Below, one piece after another: positions 9,908 through 19,190 of a stretch of 64,000 nt of DNA. This DNA is from Adiantum capillus-veneris (Eukaryota > Streptophyta > Polypodiopsida > Polypodiales > Pteridaceae), in contig CM043955.1 in NCBI GenBank assembly GCA_014529385.2, forward strand, positions 153,064,140 to 153,128,139. Direction: 5' to 3'. The position numbers and the translations under genes are program-made. The notes beneath the pieces are model-generated. The model was not told where the DNA came from. It did no database searches and saw nothing but the letters and a program-made list of their open reading frames with translations. How positions within the stretch are numbered: position 1 is the stretch's first letter; each line of letters begins with the position of its first letter.

Positions 9908-10512
9908 ATGTCCCGCACAAAGCAAACAACAAGGAAGGTTTATCCTGGCCAGTCTGGTCCGCAGGGCCAAGCTAGCTCGTCTATAGTGTAACCGTCATCA
10001 CAGGTGATTCCGGGCAAGACCATGCCGCAGTTACGGGCAACAATGCGAAGAAGAAGATACGAGCAAAATAGGAGCATTCTACTCAAACTTTGTAAGCTCC
10101 AAAAGCACATTTCATTGGCAATACCTAAACTGCCATTCCAAAGAGTTGTTCGCGAGATTTGCGAGGAACACAACCTGAATTTCCGGTGGTCTCGAAGTGC
10201 AATGGGTGCTTGCACGAGGCCGCCGAGGATTTTCTTGTAGAGCGTTTCCAGGTTAGCTACATTCTCTTCGCCCACGCCCATAGGACAACATTGATGCCGC
10301 GAGACATCAACACACTTCGCCTTCTCAGGTTCAGGTATGACAAAACAATACCGCCTACCGGTATTTCGAACCGAAAGATGGACAATATTCTTAGAATACC
10401 ACCTATTGACAAGGTCAAAGTTCATGAAGTGTCTACACAAATGCATCGATACAGCACCCGTCTCAACACCGAGCGGGACACAACAGAAGATGATAGTGAG
10501 AGATTGGAGTAG
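9908..10512 (+). pseudogene. Histone H3-like (possibly CENH3-like) pseudogene with C-terminal extension
   Basis: The ATG at 9908 opens a tail reading MSRTKQTTRK, close to the H3 tail start. The frame continues past a TAA at 9989-9991 into the H3 core: an alpha-N-like RRRRYEQNRSILLKL, then KLQKH, and the alpha-1 signature IPKLPFQRVVREI. Near 10203-10215 the frame shifts by one base, and the second half of the fold follows: LHEAAEDFLVERF (alpha 2), FAHAHRTTLMPRDI (loop 2 with HAxR and MPxDI) and LRLLRF (alpha 3). The spacing between REI and alpha 2 equals canonical H3, without the extra loop-1 residue of many CENH3 proteins, although the Trp after Arg and EAAEDFLV are CENH3-like. About 60 further residues (to TAG at 10510-10512) have no histone counterpart. 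No introns interrupt the fold. One stop and one frameshift make a pseudogene the safest call; sequence error cannot be excluded. Confidence 0.75.
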
Positions 10513-10831
10513 TTACGCCTTGAGATGATGGAGGAACAAATGGTAGATGCCATCAGTGACGCCAACGCTGATGATTTTTCAGTGTTGTTTCCCTATGTCC
10601 ATGTTGGCCTTTCTGTGTGGGGATGCATTCTGTATTTTCCCTATCACCCCCACGAGATTGCAATTTTACAGACGAGAGAACTCACAGACTCAATCATCAA
10701 TTGCTTGCTTTGGTGCGTGCTATTCTTTTTTTCACAATAAATTCTTTTAATATATTCAATTTTCTATGACACGAATTTCTTTACAATTTTGTAGTTTCAA
10801 ATTTGCCTTGGAATATGCAAGATGATTCTCT
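10513..10831 (+). pseudogene. Continuation of the H3-like gene; Ulp1-like segment
   Basis: The frame of the H3-like C-terminal extension reads on through the TAG at 10510 as LRLEMMEEQMVDAISDANAD and then HEIAILQTRELTDSIINCLL. The latter resembles the 'L..LNDEVINFYL' helix at the start of Ulp1-type (C48) SUMO/NEDD8 cysteine proteases. A donor-like GTGCGT at about 10711 and an acceptor-like TTTTGTAG at 10783-10794 would splice to FKFALEYAR. The homology to the neighbouring coding DNA then stops at 10831, where the second copy of the unidentified gene begins. The catalytic His-Asp-Cys part of a Ulp1 protease is not visible, so this is a weak family suggestion. Confidence 0.35.
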
Positions 10832-10847
10832 ATACATTGGAGCTTCT

Positions 10848-12236
10848 CTATTCTTCATCTTCGTCAGGAAAAGTTACAAAATATTCTGGCCTTTTTGGCT
10901 GTTGTGTGTTATCGTCTTCTTCCTGCCTTGGTCTTTTGCAACCTAGTCCTACAAGTTTGTTTGTCGACAATACATTTGTCTCCACCTCCACAGCCACAAG
11001 AGACATTTCTTCAGTAGGCAGATGCGCAATTGGTTGTTTATTGCGAAACATAGCATGCTTGTGATACTCTAGTAATTGCACAAGGTCAGTGATTCCGCAT
11101 GCCAAACCATATGCTGCTTGGATAAAAAAATAGCGACCACGCAAACCATACATTCTTGGCCCTTGGCCAAACATATACAATGCGACCTTTTTTTCTAAAA
11201 GCATTACTTTATCTGCGTTCCACCTAATGACGGCCCCTCCTAAATATCTTGAAAGTGTCTTCAACGTCATCAAGGGTAGCTCCGCGTTGTCATTGGAGAA
11301 GGACAAATGGAAGACCAAAAAACTCGGATACTTAAGATTCTTTAAGTATTGACCGAGAGAGGAATTCTTCCCTAAATCTCCCATGCCTCGTCCACGAGGG
11401 CGAGGAATGAAGGTTTCATCATAGACCACCAACTGCACAAATTAAAGTTATGAAATGAGATAAGTAGAAAACAAAAAGGTAAGGCAAATAAAAAAAGATT
11501 ACCTTCTGGTTTTCATCTTCCTCAAGAAAGTCCTCATTCCATAGGTTGATGCCGCCCTGACCTCCAGTGGGCGCATTGGAGGTTGAGGCCAAAGATGATG
11601 AAGAAGTGCTTTCCGTACCCATTTCGTCAATCCCTAGCTTTTTTTGCACTTCCATGAACTCCTTTTCTGTTGGAAGCATGCGCTCATACCTAGCAACATC
11701 ATTGTAAATCATCACAAGTGCACTTGCGGGGTCAATGAACTCATCGTCATTTACATGGGCATCTATAACAGAATACTTGTTGTGCTCAGGGTCAATGACA
11801 GCATCATCCTCTTCGAGATTCTGTGCCACAATGGCAAGGAAATAGTTCTCTCGAAGGTCAAAAAGCTCCATAATGTCGTTAAGCATGACATATTGCAAAT
11901 CACCAATAGGTATGGTAGGTAGAACACTAGTAGGCAAAGCACCCTCCTGAAGCTAGACTCCCTCTGAAAACTGCAAGGCAAGGCTTCCCCGAGACTTGGG
12001 CTCTTGACCCTCCCCAGTCTGATTCTCTAGCGAGGCCTCTGCAACATCAACATGCTCATCCAAAATTAAATGCAAATATAAAATAAAACCTTCATAATAT
12101 TCAGCCACACGACACTTGCGGTTATGAAGTGTACACTTGTAGTCTGTTTTGCGCAAGTGCACTGGCAGCTTAAGGCACTCCTAGAAAATATGTGTTTCTT
12201 GGAGGAGTCCGAATTGATATCCTTCATGTGAACAAA
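10848..12236 (-). pseudogene. Unidentified multi-exon gene, copy 2 (5' truncated)
   Basis: Near-identical to 7686-9073 over about 1.4 kb, with homology starting at TATACATTGGAG (10832; compare 7669) and ending at 12236 (compare about 9073), so the first exon with its ATG is missing. Two long open blocks remain, 11419-11937 and 10848-11438 on the minus strand, split by a small GT-AG-like intron. They include IPIGDLQYVMLNDIMELFDL, PRGRGMGDLGKN and YGLRGRYFFIQAAYGLACGI. Several lesions of copy 1 are absent here, and a TAG near 11956 is private to this copy, so the two copies decayed independently. It lies between two parts of the plus-strand gene and probably interrupts it. Confidence 0.65.
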
Positions 12237-13425
12237 AAAGGATGTCAAATGAATTCATCAACAGCTACAAAGGTCGTGTGAAAGATTTTCGCTTGTCTCA
12301 AATGGGAAAGATAGTGAAAGAGGTGCTCATTGAGCATATGCACTCCGAACTACGACTACAACAGTCACCTTTGGGGTGTCCTTCTCATAGACCAAATTGT
12401 GTGACTACTATATTGCTAAAAAGACTTTAAAGATCCTTCAAGTTATTTTGTTGACTATTTCTTGTGACCATTCTCTTATCTTTTGTTTTTGCAGATATTT
12501 ATCCTTCTAACAAAGAAGACTGGCAACCAGTTGAGTGCATAATTGGTATTTTTGATGCTTTTCATGCTTCGGTGGGAGAACTTATGTATAGGACTAGTGC
12601 GAGAAGAGCTCTCGCAGAGAGGGGAGTTTTCTTTTACGACTACTTTTACAACGCCCCTTGCTTTGTCCATGGATTTGGCACTTTGAAACCTTTCCCTCTT
12701 CCCCAACAAGATTCCTGAAAGTGGCCAGTTCCAACTTCAGAATCCTCTGAGTGTTTTAAACTCAAGCTTCATCAGGAAATTTTGAAGTGTTTGCGACCAA
12801 ACATTGCAAGCAGGCAAGTACGAGTCAGTCTGTTTATGCCATTACATGTCTTTATAGATTTCTTCCACGATGAGGAGGTTAGAAAAACAGAAACCATGTT
12901 CAGCTGCAAATCCCAAACTTGCCTTGATTTTTTGGATGATAATTGGGATGTCAGTGATTCTGAAGGCATTTTGTGCAAAGTTGACAAGCGCTCGATTGTG
13001 TGCAAGTGTATGATAGCATCACATAATTTTATAGTTTCTTTCTACTACATGAGGTGGCATCGAGTGAATGGTCAGTTGGTAGCTATGGGTCAAGATTTAA
13101 GTGACAATGCTTTTAATCCCTTGATGTCCATCGAGATATGGTTTTCAAATTATTTGCTTACAGTTGTGTGGTCAGATCAAATTTCACTTTAAGACAGGTT
13201 CGAGAGGATCTGTTAAATGAGTCCAATCTCAATTTGCCTTCAAAATTTGTTTTCAAGTGTAACATGCAAAAGGTACTAAGCTACATGTATTACTTTTATA
13301 CATTGATGTTTCTATTGTGCTCATGTATCCCAATGTCTTATCGCGTACGTTGCATTGTAGGTACCTCACAGACAAGAAAATACGACTCTTTGTGCACAAA
13401 TTACCAGCGATAGACTTGAAATAGT
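12237..13425 (+). pseudogene. Unidentified multi-exon coding remnant, probably the 3' part of the H3-like locus
   Basis: Several coding-like blocks lie on the plus strand: 12242-12430 (MSNEFINSYKGRVKDFRLSQ), 12495-12718 after a strong TTTTTGCAG acceptor (DWQPVECIIGIFDAFHASVG), 12782-13192 (LFMPLHVFIDFFHDEEVRKT and SDSEGILCKVDKRSIVCKCM), and 13190-13275 (TLRQVREDLLNESNLNLPSK followed by FVFKCNMQKV). A last block after CATTGTAG at 13361 begins VPHRQEN. The TLRQVREDL...FVF...VPxRQE pattern looks like a small beta-grasp or regulatory domain, but I cannot name it. Frames change between blocks and at least one stop interrupts (12716-12718), so it is not intact as read. Start and exon order are tentative. 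Confidence 0.4.
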
Positions 13426-13641
13426 GAACTAATTGTACACAATGATTCAAATACTATTCTCAAAGATTACTCGACAAAGGCAACTCTCTACATTACCAAA
13501 CACCATTGGATCCTCACTCTCCCATCTTTTGGAAAGATGTACACAACATTTTGTAAACTTTGAACCATAATCAAAACAAAACTCAAATTTCGATCCACTG
13601 CTTGTAATCAACTTCTCAAAAGTACATTTCATAATCTCTTT

Positions 13642-13896
13642 CTAATCTTGTGCGTGAGGTGATGTGGGGGATGTTGGTTGAGGTTGAGGAGAGGTGGTGG
13701 CTTGGGGGTTTGGGGGCTCTGGAGTTGCTTCATGAGTAGGAGAGGTGCTGGGTGAGGGGTTTGGGGGCTCTGGAGCTACTTCATAAGCAGGAGAGGTGCT
13801 GGGTGGTGGGGGGCTCGGCAGAACCCAACTTCCAATGGTGACTATGGTAGACATCCAGCGACCATGGTCTAAGTCAAAGCTGTTTAATAGTTCCAC
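13642..13896 (-). CDS. Short proline-rich ORF of unknown significance
   Basis: An 84-codon frame has a repeated block: SPSTSPTHEATPEPPNPQ and a near copy with AYEVAPEPPNP, ending in TSPHAQD. The DNA repeat behind it (gctgggtgagggg/gctgggtggtgggg) explains much of the open frame. It could be an extensin-like fragment or a fortuitous ORF in a small minisatellite. No signal peptide, splice site or neighbouring exon supports it. Confidence 0.2.
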   Translation of the reverse strand: MELLNSFDLDHGRWMSTIVTIGSWVLPSPPPPSTSPAYEVAPEPPNPSPSTSPTHEATPEPPNPQATTSPQPQPTSPTSPHAQD

Positions 13897-14434
13897 AGAT
13901 TTAACAGAGGCAGATGGTCATCGTGGTTGTCTTCCTTCCATCTCTTCTTTTATTAGGTGCGAAGTGACACTACCCAAAAACGATAAAAGAAAAGAGGCTC
14001 ACTAGTTTACACAAGAAGTAGTAGCTTGAAAAGTGTTTATCAAAAGGTGTGCCTCATTGAATGTGAGCTATGGCACATTCGGCGTTTGTCGCCCATGGCA
14101 GGGGAATAATTTGCACAAATCGCATCGTATCTTCTTATTCAGATCTTTTTAATAGAAAAAAACTCTTCTTTGAAACCGCAAAAATTTGAGATAAAAATCA
14201 AATAAATTGGAGCTACCGTTGTGGTGACTCAAACTCTATTGGTCGAACAACATTCTCTCCGCCAAAAAGTCCTTTTTTGAGTCCAAACTTTTCCTAATGA
14301 AGGTAAACGGGCAGTCTACCTAGGTGGAAAATCTATCATCCACGAGTTTCAAACCCTCAGATTGTTTCCCTCACCTGACCCTGCTAGGTTTTGTTCTATC
14401 CCTCTCTTTCCTTCCCTTATTCTACCATCTTGAT
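13897..14434. other. Intergenic stretch without recognised content
   Basis: Only short frames without family signatures occur here. The composition is mixed and no repeat unit is visible. Repeat B starts at its right edge. Confidence 0.6.
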
Positions 14435-14657
14435 TGTGCGCTTTACCGCACGTATCGAAGGCTGGGGACTTGCCTGTACACCATGTGTGAGCCACGGAAG
14501 GTTGCAAGCACACAACTAGATGAACCTAGCAATCTCAAAGGAACAATGGAGTGTCACTCATTGCTCAATGCTTCCGTCGTGAAGGATCCTATGCCGCAAA
14601 GAAGAAGGAGCCACTGTTGATGCCATGCTCAATCGCCTCACCGCCGTAATGTTTGAT

Positions 14658-14735
<78 letters not shown>

Positions 14736-15057
14736 CATACACACACACACACACAAATACACACATGAGCACACAAAGGAGAAGGAGACAGAGATGGACC
14801 AAGAGCACTTCTTAACTTACACCTCCAAGTATGAGAATTTTTAGATCAAATAGACCTTTTATAAGAGTTTAACCCATTCACGCATGGGCACCCATAGTGA
14901 CCGGTCGTTGCAAAACTATTGTAAAAATAAGATAAGTGGTGCGCCTCTCATTGGCGATCACCTACACACCTATTGGATGGACAAGCCCGGTCCATGACTC
15001 AATCAAATAAATAATATGCGTCCGTCAAAGAAGATGGGTTGTCTGTCAGGGTTAACA
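14435..15057 (+). repeat. Repeat B copy 1 (LTR-like, TG...CA)
   Basis: The 623-bp unit starts TGTGCGCTTTACC and ends GGGTTAACA. It is closely similar over its whole length to 49536-50178. It carries an internal (CT)n tract at 14660-14734 followed by a CA tract at the same place as the other copy. The TG...CA ends, plus the primer-site sequence next to the other copy, suggest an LTR. No primer site flanks this copy, so it may be a solo LTR. Confidence 0.7.
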
Positions 15058-15184
15058 TGCCCCCCTTCTTGATGTAGATTCCATCCTCGAAAGCTATTGA
15101 GATGAAGCCCGTTCATCGACGTGGAAGAGCATCCAAGATTGAATGTCCTTATCCTTCTTCATCACTACAAAATCAACTGAAATT

Positions 15185-15392
15185 ATGCCAAAATTTATTG
15201 CACGTGGCGAAGGCTGGGGACTTGTCTGTACACCGTGTGCGAGCCATAGAAGGATGCAAGGACACAACTAGACAAACCTAGCAATCTCAAAGGAACAATG
15301 GTGTGTCACTCACCACTCAATGCTTCCATCGTGAAGGATACTATGCTACAAAGAAGAAGGATCTGCCACCAATGCCGTTGTTGCCATATACA
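15185..15392 (+). repeat. Repeat B partial copy cut off at the Copia-1 LTR
   Basis: It matches the first ~210 bp of repeat B ('gaaggctggggacttg...' through 'tcaatgcttcc' and 'gaaggat') and breaks off exactly where the presumed Copia-1 LTR begins (about 15393). No continuation of repeat B was found after the Copia-1 body. Confidence 0.65.
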
Positions 15393-15606
15393 TGTGGTAG
15401 TGATGTGTGTGAACACACTAGGACCGCCAGGGCATTTTTTCCCTCTTTAGGAGGTTTTTCCCCCCGAGCATTGTATATACGCCTATCACTCTAGGGCTAT
15501 CTATATTTCCATTGCATACTAAGAAACACACTCTCTATTGTGTGCCTTGAGCTTCCTTCGTCTTCTCCAAGCTGTGTGTGTTTCTCTACAACCCTAATTC
15601 CAACGA
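15393..15606 (+). repeat. Copia-1 5' LTR (approximate limits)
   Basis: The region from TGTGGTAGTGATG to the primer site at 15608 behaves as an LTR. Its first ~90 bp recur at 51353-51440 outside any element, and it directly precedes a tRNA-iMet primer site. The right end (near ccaacga) is approximate because no second LTR is present for comparison. Confidence 0.55.
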
Positions 15607-15607
15607 T

Positions 15608-15619
15608 TGGTATCAGAGC
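15608..15619 (+). promoter_or_regulatory. Copia-1 primer binding site (tRNA-iMet)
   Basis: TGGTATCAGAGC is the standard plant Copia primer binding site complementary to the 3' end of initiator tRNA-Met. Confidence 0.9.
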
Positions 15620-15934
15620 AGGTTACGTCCTCCCGGGCTAAGTCTCCAGCTGCTCCAGCACACGCCTGCTCATTTTCTCTGATTAATTACAGTGAGGTTT
15701 GGCGAGTGTTTGTAGGTCTGCTCAGATTTTTGATTAGGGCTCATTTCGGCCTCTGTTTTCACTACAGGCACCTGCACTAGCAATTTTGTCATTTTGTGCA
15801 GAATTTCTGTCAGTGCCGATTTTTTCATAATGGGTGCCTTACAGTCTTCTACGGTTTGTGCTATATAGCACGTGTTGCTCCCATTCTATTTCTCCTATTT
15901 TCGGGAAGTTTTCACATCACGTGCAGCATTTACC

Positions 15935-17244
15935 ATGGCTGACAACAACACAGATGTCTTCAAGATGTTTGTTACTGAGGACAGGTTGGATGGGAACAAT
16001 TACCCTACGTGGGCTTATATGATGCAACACGTTCTTGTGTCAAAGGGCGTCTGGAATATTGTGCAGGGCGTTGATGTACATCCTCGTTCTGAGGATGTAG
16101 GCGATGTTGAGGATGTTGCAAGTCTTGTTGCAAGGATTGCTGCTATTAGAGTTGTTTTGCCTACGGTAGAACAAGCTCGCTGGGATGTAAAGGATACGCA
16201 GGCTTATGCATTGATGGAGTTGTCTGTGAAGCGCACCATTGTTCCTCACATCCGTCCAGCAAAATCTGCAAAACACGCTTGGGATATATTGGCTGGTCTT
16301 TATGCAAGTCGCAATGAGACTAAAATTTCTTTGCTACGTAAAGAGCTGGAGTCAAAGATTATGCATGAGGAAGATGATATGGACACTTTTCTTGCTGGTG
16401 TCAAGGATATCAATGAGAAACTTATTTCTGTAGGTTAAGTCATTTCAGACAATTCCCTTGTGCAGACTGTTCTTGATGCCTTACCAAATTCCTACCAGAC
16501 TTTTGCTAGTACTTGGAGACTGATGACCCAAGGAAATCCTAAAGTTGTCAAGTTTGATGCATTATGCACATTGATGTTGCAAGAATCACTTTCCAAAAAA
16601 AATAGGACTAGGCAGCGTGCAGTTGACAGGCTTTTATTGCTTCTCAAAGAAAGGGTGGTAACAACAATGCAGCCACTTCTTATGGTTCTGTTGCGGGTGG
16701 CAAAACTTCTTTTCCTAATGCTTCTGCTGGAAGCAATTCGTCTGGAAATTCTGGTGATAAGGGAAAAAAGAAAATGCGTTGCCATTATTGTAAAGCTAAT
16801 GATCACTTGATCAAGTCGTGTCCTAAGTTGAAGGCCAAAGAGGCTAAGAAGAAAGAGGGTGGTTCCACTACAAATGCTGGTTCCACTACAAATGCAGCCA
16901 TTGTTGAGTCTTCTATGAAAGGAGACTGTGTTGATGATGTTGATGCAGAATGGGCTTTTAGCGCAGAGTGCACTTACAATCTTGTTGTCCATGATGCATG
17001 CTTGTCAATTGGTGAAGATTCACATGTGTGGTATTTCAACAATGGTGCTACAAAACACATTACCTCACATCGTGAATTGTTCACCTCTCTCGAGTCTCTT
17101 CCTCATGGGAATTCAGTCACTTGTGCCAAAAATGCCTCTTATCCGGTTACTACTACAAATGGCAGTTCCTTCACACTTGTTGATGCACTTTATGTATCTG
17201 GGATCAAGAAGAATATATCTCTTGTCTGTATCCGCACTTGCTAG
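15935..17244 (+). pseudogene. Copia-1 gag, zinc knuckle and protease remnant
   Basis: The ATG at 15935 starts MADNNTDVFKMFVTEDRLDG, followed by a UBN2-type gag with YPTWAYMMQHVLVSKGVWNI and AWDILAGLYASRNETKISLL. A TAA at 16436-16438 ends the frame. The rest of gag continues shifted to the CCHC knuckle (CHYCKANDHLIKSC, coded near 16780). The protease active site is WYFNNGATKHIT near 17030, with Asn where the catalytic Asp should be. Confidence 0.85.
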
Positions 17245-18504
17245 AATTAGACTTGTAGTCAAATTTGTGGGTGACAGATGTACAGTTCATGATCTCAGTT
17301 TTGGTGATGAAATTGTTGCATCTGGCCTTTTGTGCCGTGGACTGTATAAGCTCACTTTGTATGACAAGTGTGGACAAAATTTTGCAAATGTTGTTGCAGA
17401 TTCAAGGGCTTTTTCAAATGCAAAACTTTGGCATGCACGTTTGCTGCATTTGCAAAAATCTGATATGGTTGCTTCTTTGCCGCCTCTTGAAGAACCTGTC
17501 AAACATGTTTATGAATGCTGTATTTTGGGTAAGATGCAGCGTTCTAAGCTTCCAAAGGATGGTTTAGTTCGGGCCACATGCAGGTTGCAGCTTGTGCATA
17601 GTGATGTTTGTGGACCCATGAAAACTCCATCCTTGGGCAATTACCTTTATTTCGTGACTTTTATTGATGATTACTCCAGGGATGCATGGGTATTTCTGCT
17701 TAAAGCAAAGTCCGAAGTTTTTATGTGCTTCAAACAATTTCTGGCTATGGCTGCAAATGTCTCAAAATGTACTATGGGCACCCTCTGTTCCGATCGAGGG
17801 GGGGAGTATATGTCTCATGAATTCAATGCATTTATGGCTGGTCGTGGGATAAAACACCAATGTACAGTGCCTTATACAACTTAGCAAAATGGTGTTGCTG
17901 AGAGAAAAATAGGTCACTTGCGGAAATGGCACGATGTATGGTCAAAAGTCAAGCTTTGCCACATTCTTTTTGGCTTGAGGCCATCATGTGTGCCACTTAT
18001 GTACTAAACAGGTGTCCTACAAAAGCTTTGCAGTCTATTACTCCATATGAAGCATGGCATGATAGAAAGCCTTCTATTGAGCACATGCGTGTTTTTGGCT
18101 GTTTGGCATATGCTTTGGTGCCACAAACAAAGAACAGAAAATTGGATGATAAGGCTGTCAAATGTATTTTTGTTGGTTATAGTGCTGAAAGAAAAGGTTA
18201 CATGTTGTATCATCCGCAAACAAAACGTATTCTGGTTTCACGGGATGTAGTGTTTGTGGAAGATTCTGTTCAGCCCTTGCTGTCATGTACTAGAGACAGT
18301 AATGTAAGCTCACATGACATTTATGACACTCTGTTGCCTCTTTTCAGTGGTGTGAATACAAATGTAAGTTCCAATGAGGCAAATGTACAGCCTATGGGGA
18401 TTTCTGAAAATGTTACAGATGAGCCTATTACTGATGCAGATGTACATGATGTACTTGATGAGGAAAGGGCTGAAAATGAGCAGGCTAGAGGTATGCCAAA
18501 ATGA
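17230..18504 (+). pseudogene. Copia-1 integrase remnant
   Basis: It contains a GAG-pre-integrase zinc-type region (LWHARLLHLQKSDM then CCILGKMQRSKL) and the rve core with LVHSDVCGPM, FIDDYSRDAWVF and CSDRGGEYM. A TAG at about 17882 interrupts just before the QNGVAERKI segment with the catalytic Glu, and a frame change follows. The tail has MARCMVKSQALPHSFWLEAI and HMRVFGCLAYALVPQ as in intact Copia integrases. Confidence 0.85.
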
Positions 18505-19190
18505 CTGGTGCACACTTTGCGTGACAGTAAATTGGATGCACCTTTGTCTAGTCGTACTCGTTCAATCTCTAAATGAGAGACATATTTCTAAATTTAAGGC
18601 TGATTTGAATGCTACTTTCAAGATGAAATATTTGGGGCTGTTGCATCATTACTTGGGTATACAGTTTAAGCAGTGTGATGGTGGTATTGCCTTGTGTCAA
18701 AAAAGTTACATAGAGACATTGCTATGTAAGTTTGGACTTGAGGATTGCAAACCTATTGCCACTCCCATGGAAACAGGTTTGAAGTTGAGTCTACATGATG
18801 CTGGCGATCCTGCTGATGTCACTCTTTACCAAACTACTTGGCTGCCTCATTTATGTATGCAACACGAGGCCGGATATTTAGTTTGCAGTCTCACAGGTCA
18901 GCAGATTTATGCATAGCCGAGGGTCTAAGCATTAGCAGGCTCTCAAGAGAATTTTCCGCTACCTTAGTGGCACTTCACATCTTGGCGTGTTTTATTCCAA
19001 GGGGGGATCATTGCCGCCAGACTTACATTCTTTTTTGGACTCAGATTGGGCTGGTTGGTTTGACACGCGAGTGTCCACAAGTGGTTTGTTTCATGCTTGG
19101 TAGTTCATGTATATCATGGTTGAGCAAGAAGCAACCTACTGTTTGGACTAGGTGATAATATAGCTTCCAATAGCCTACAGATCAGTCTAT
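18505..19190 (+). pseudogene. Copia-1 RT/RNase H, internally deleted copy
   Basis: This segment duplicates 19191-20545 but jumps from 'cgttcaatctct' directly to 'aaatgagagacatat'. That removes the whole N-terminal RT, including its first catalytic Asp and the YVDG motif. It then carries the C-terminal RT (MKYLGLLHHYLGIQFKQCDG) and RNase H text and ends at the same 'cttccaatagccta' as the second copy. Confidence 0.8.

Noticed and set aside
9908-10240. Canonical histone H3 gene
   Set aside because: Only scattered H3 core positions match; alpha-N and the tail diverge, there is a stop and a frameshift, and a long extension follows alpha 3.
15608-15619. Possible tRNA gene fragment
   Set aside because: It is the 12-base primer binding site of Copia-1; no cloverleaf surrounds it.
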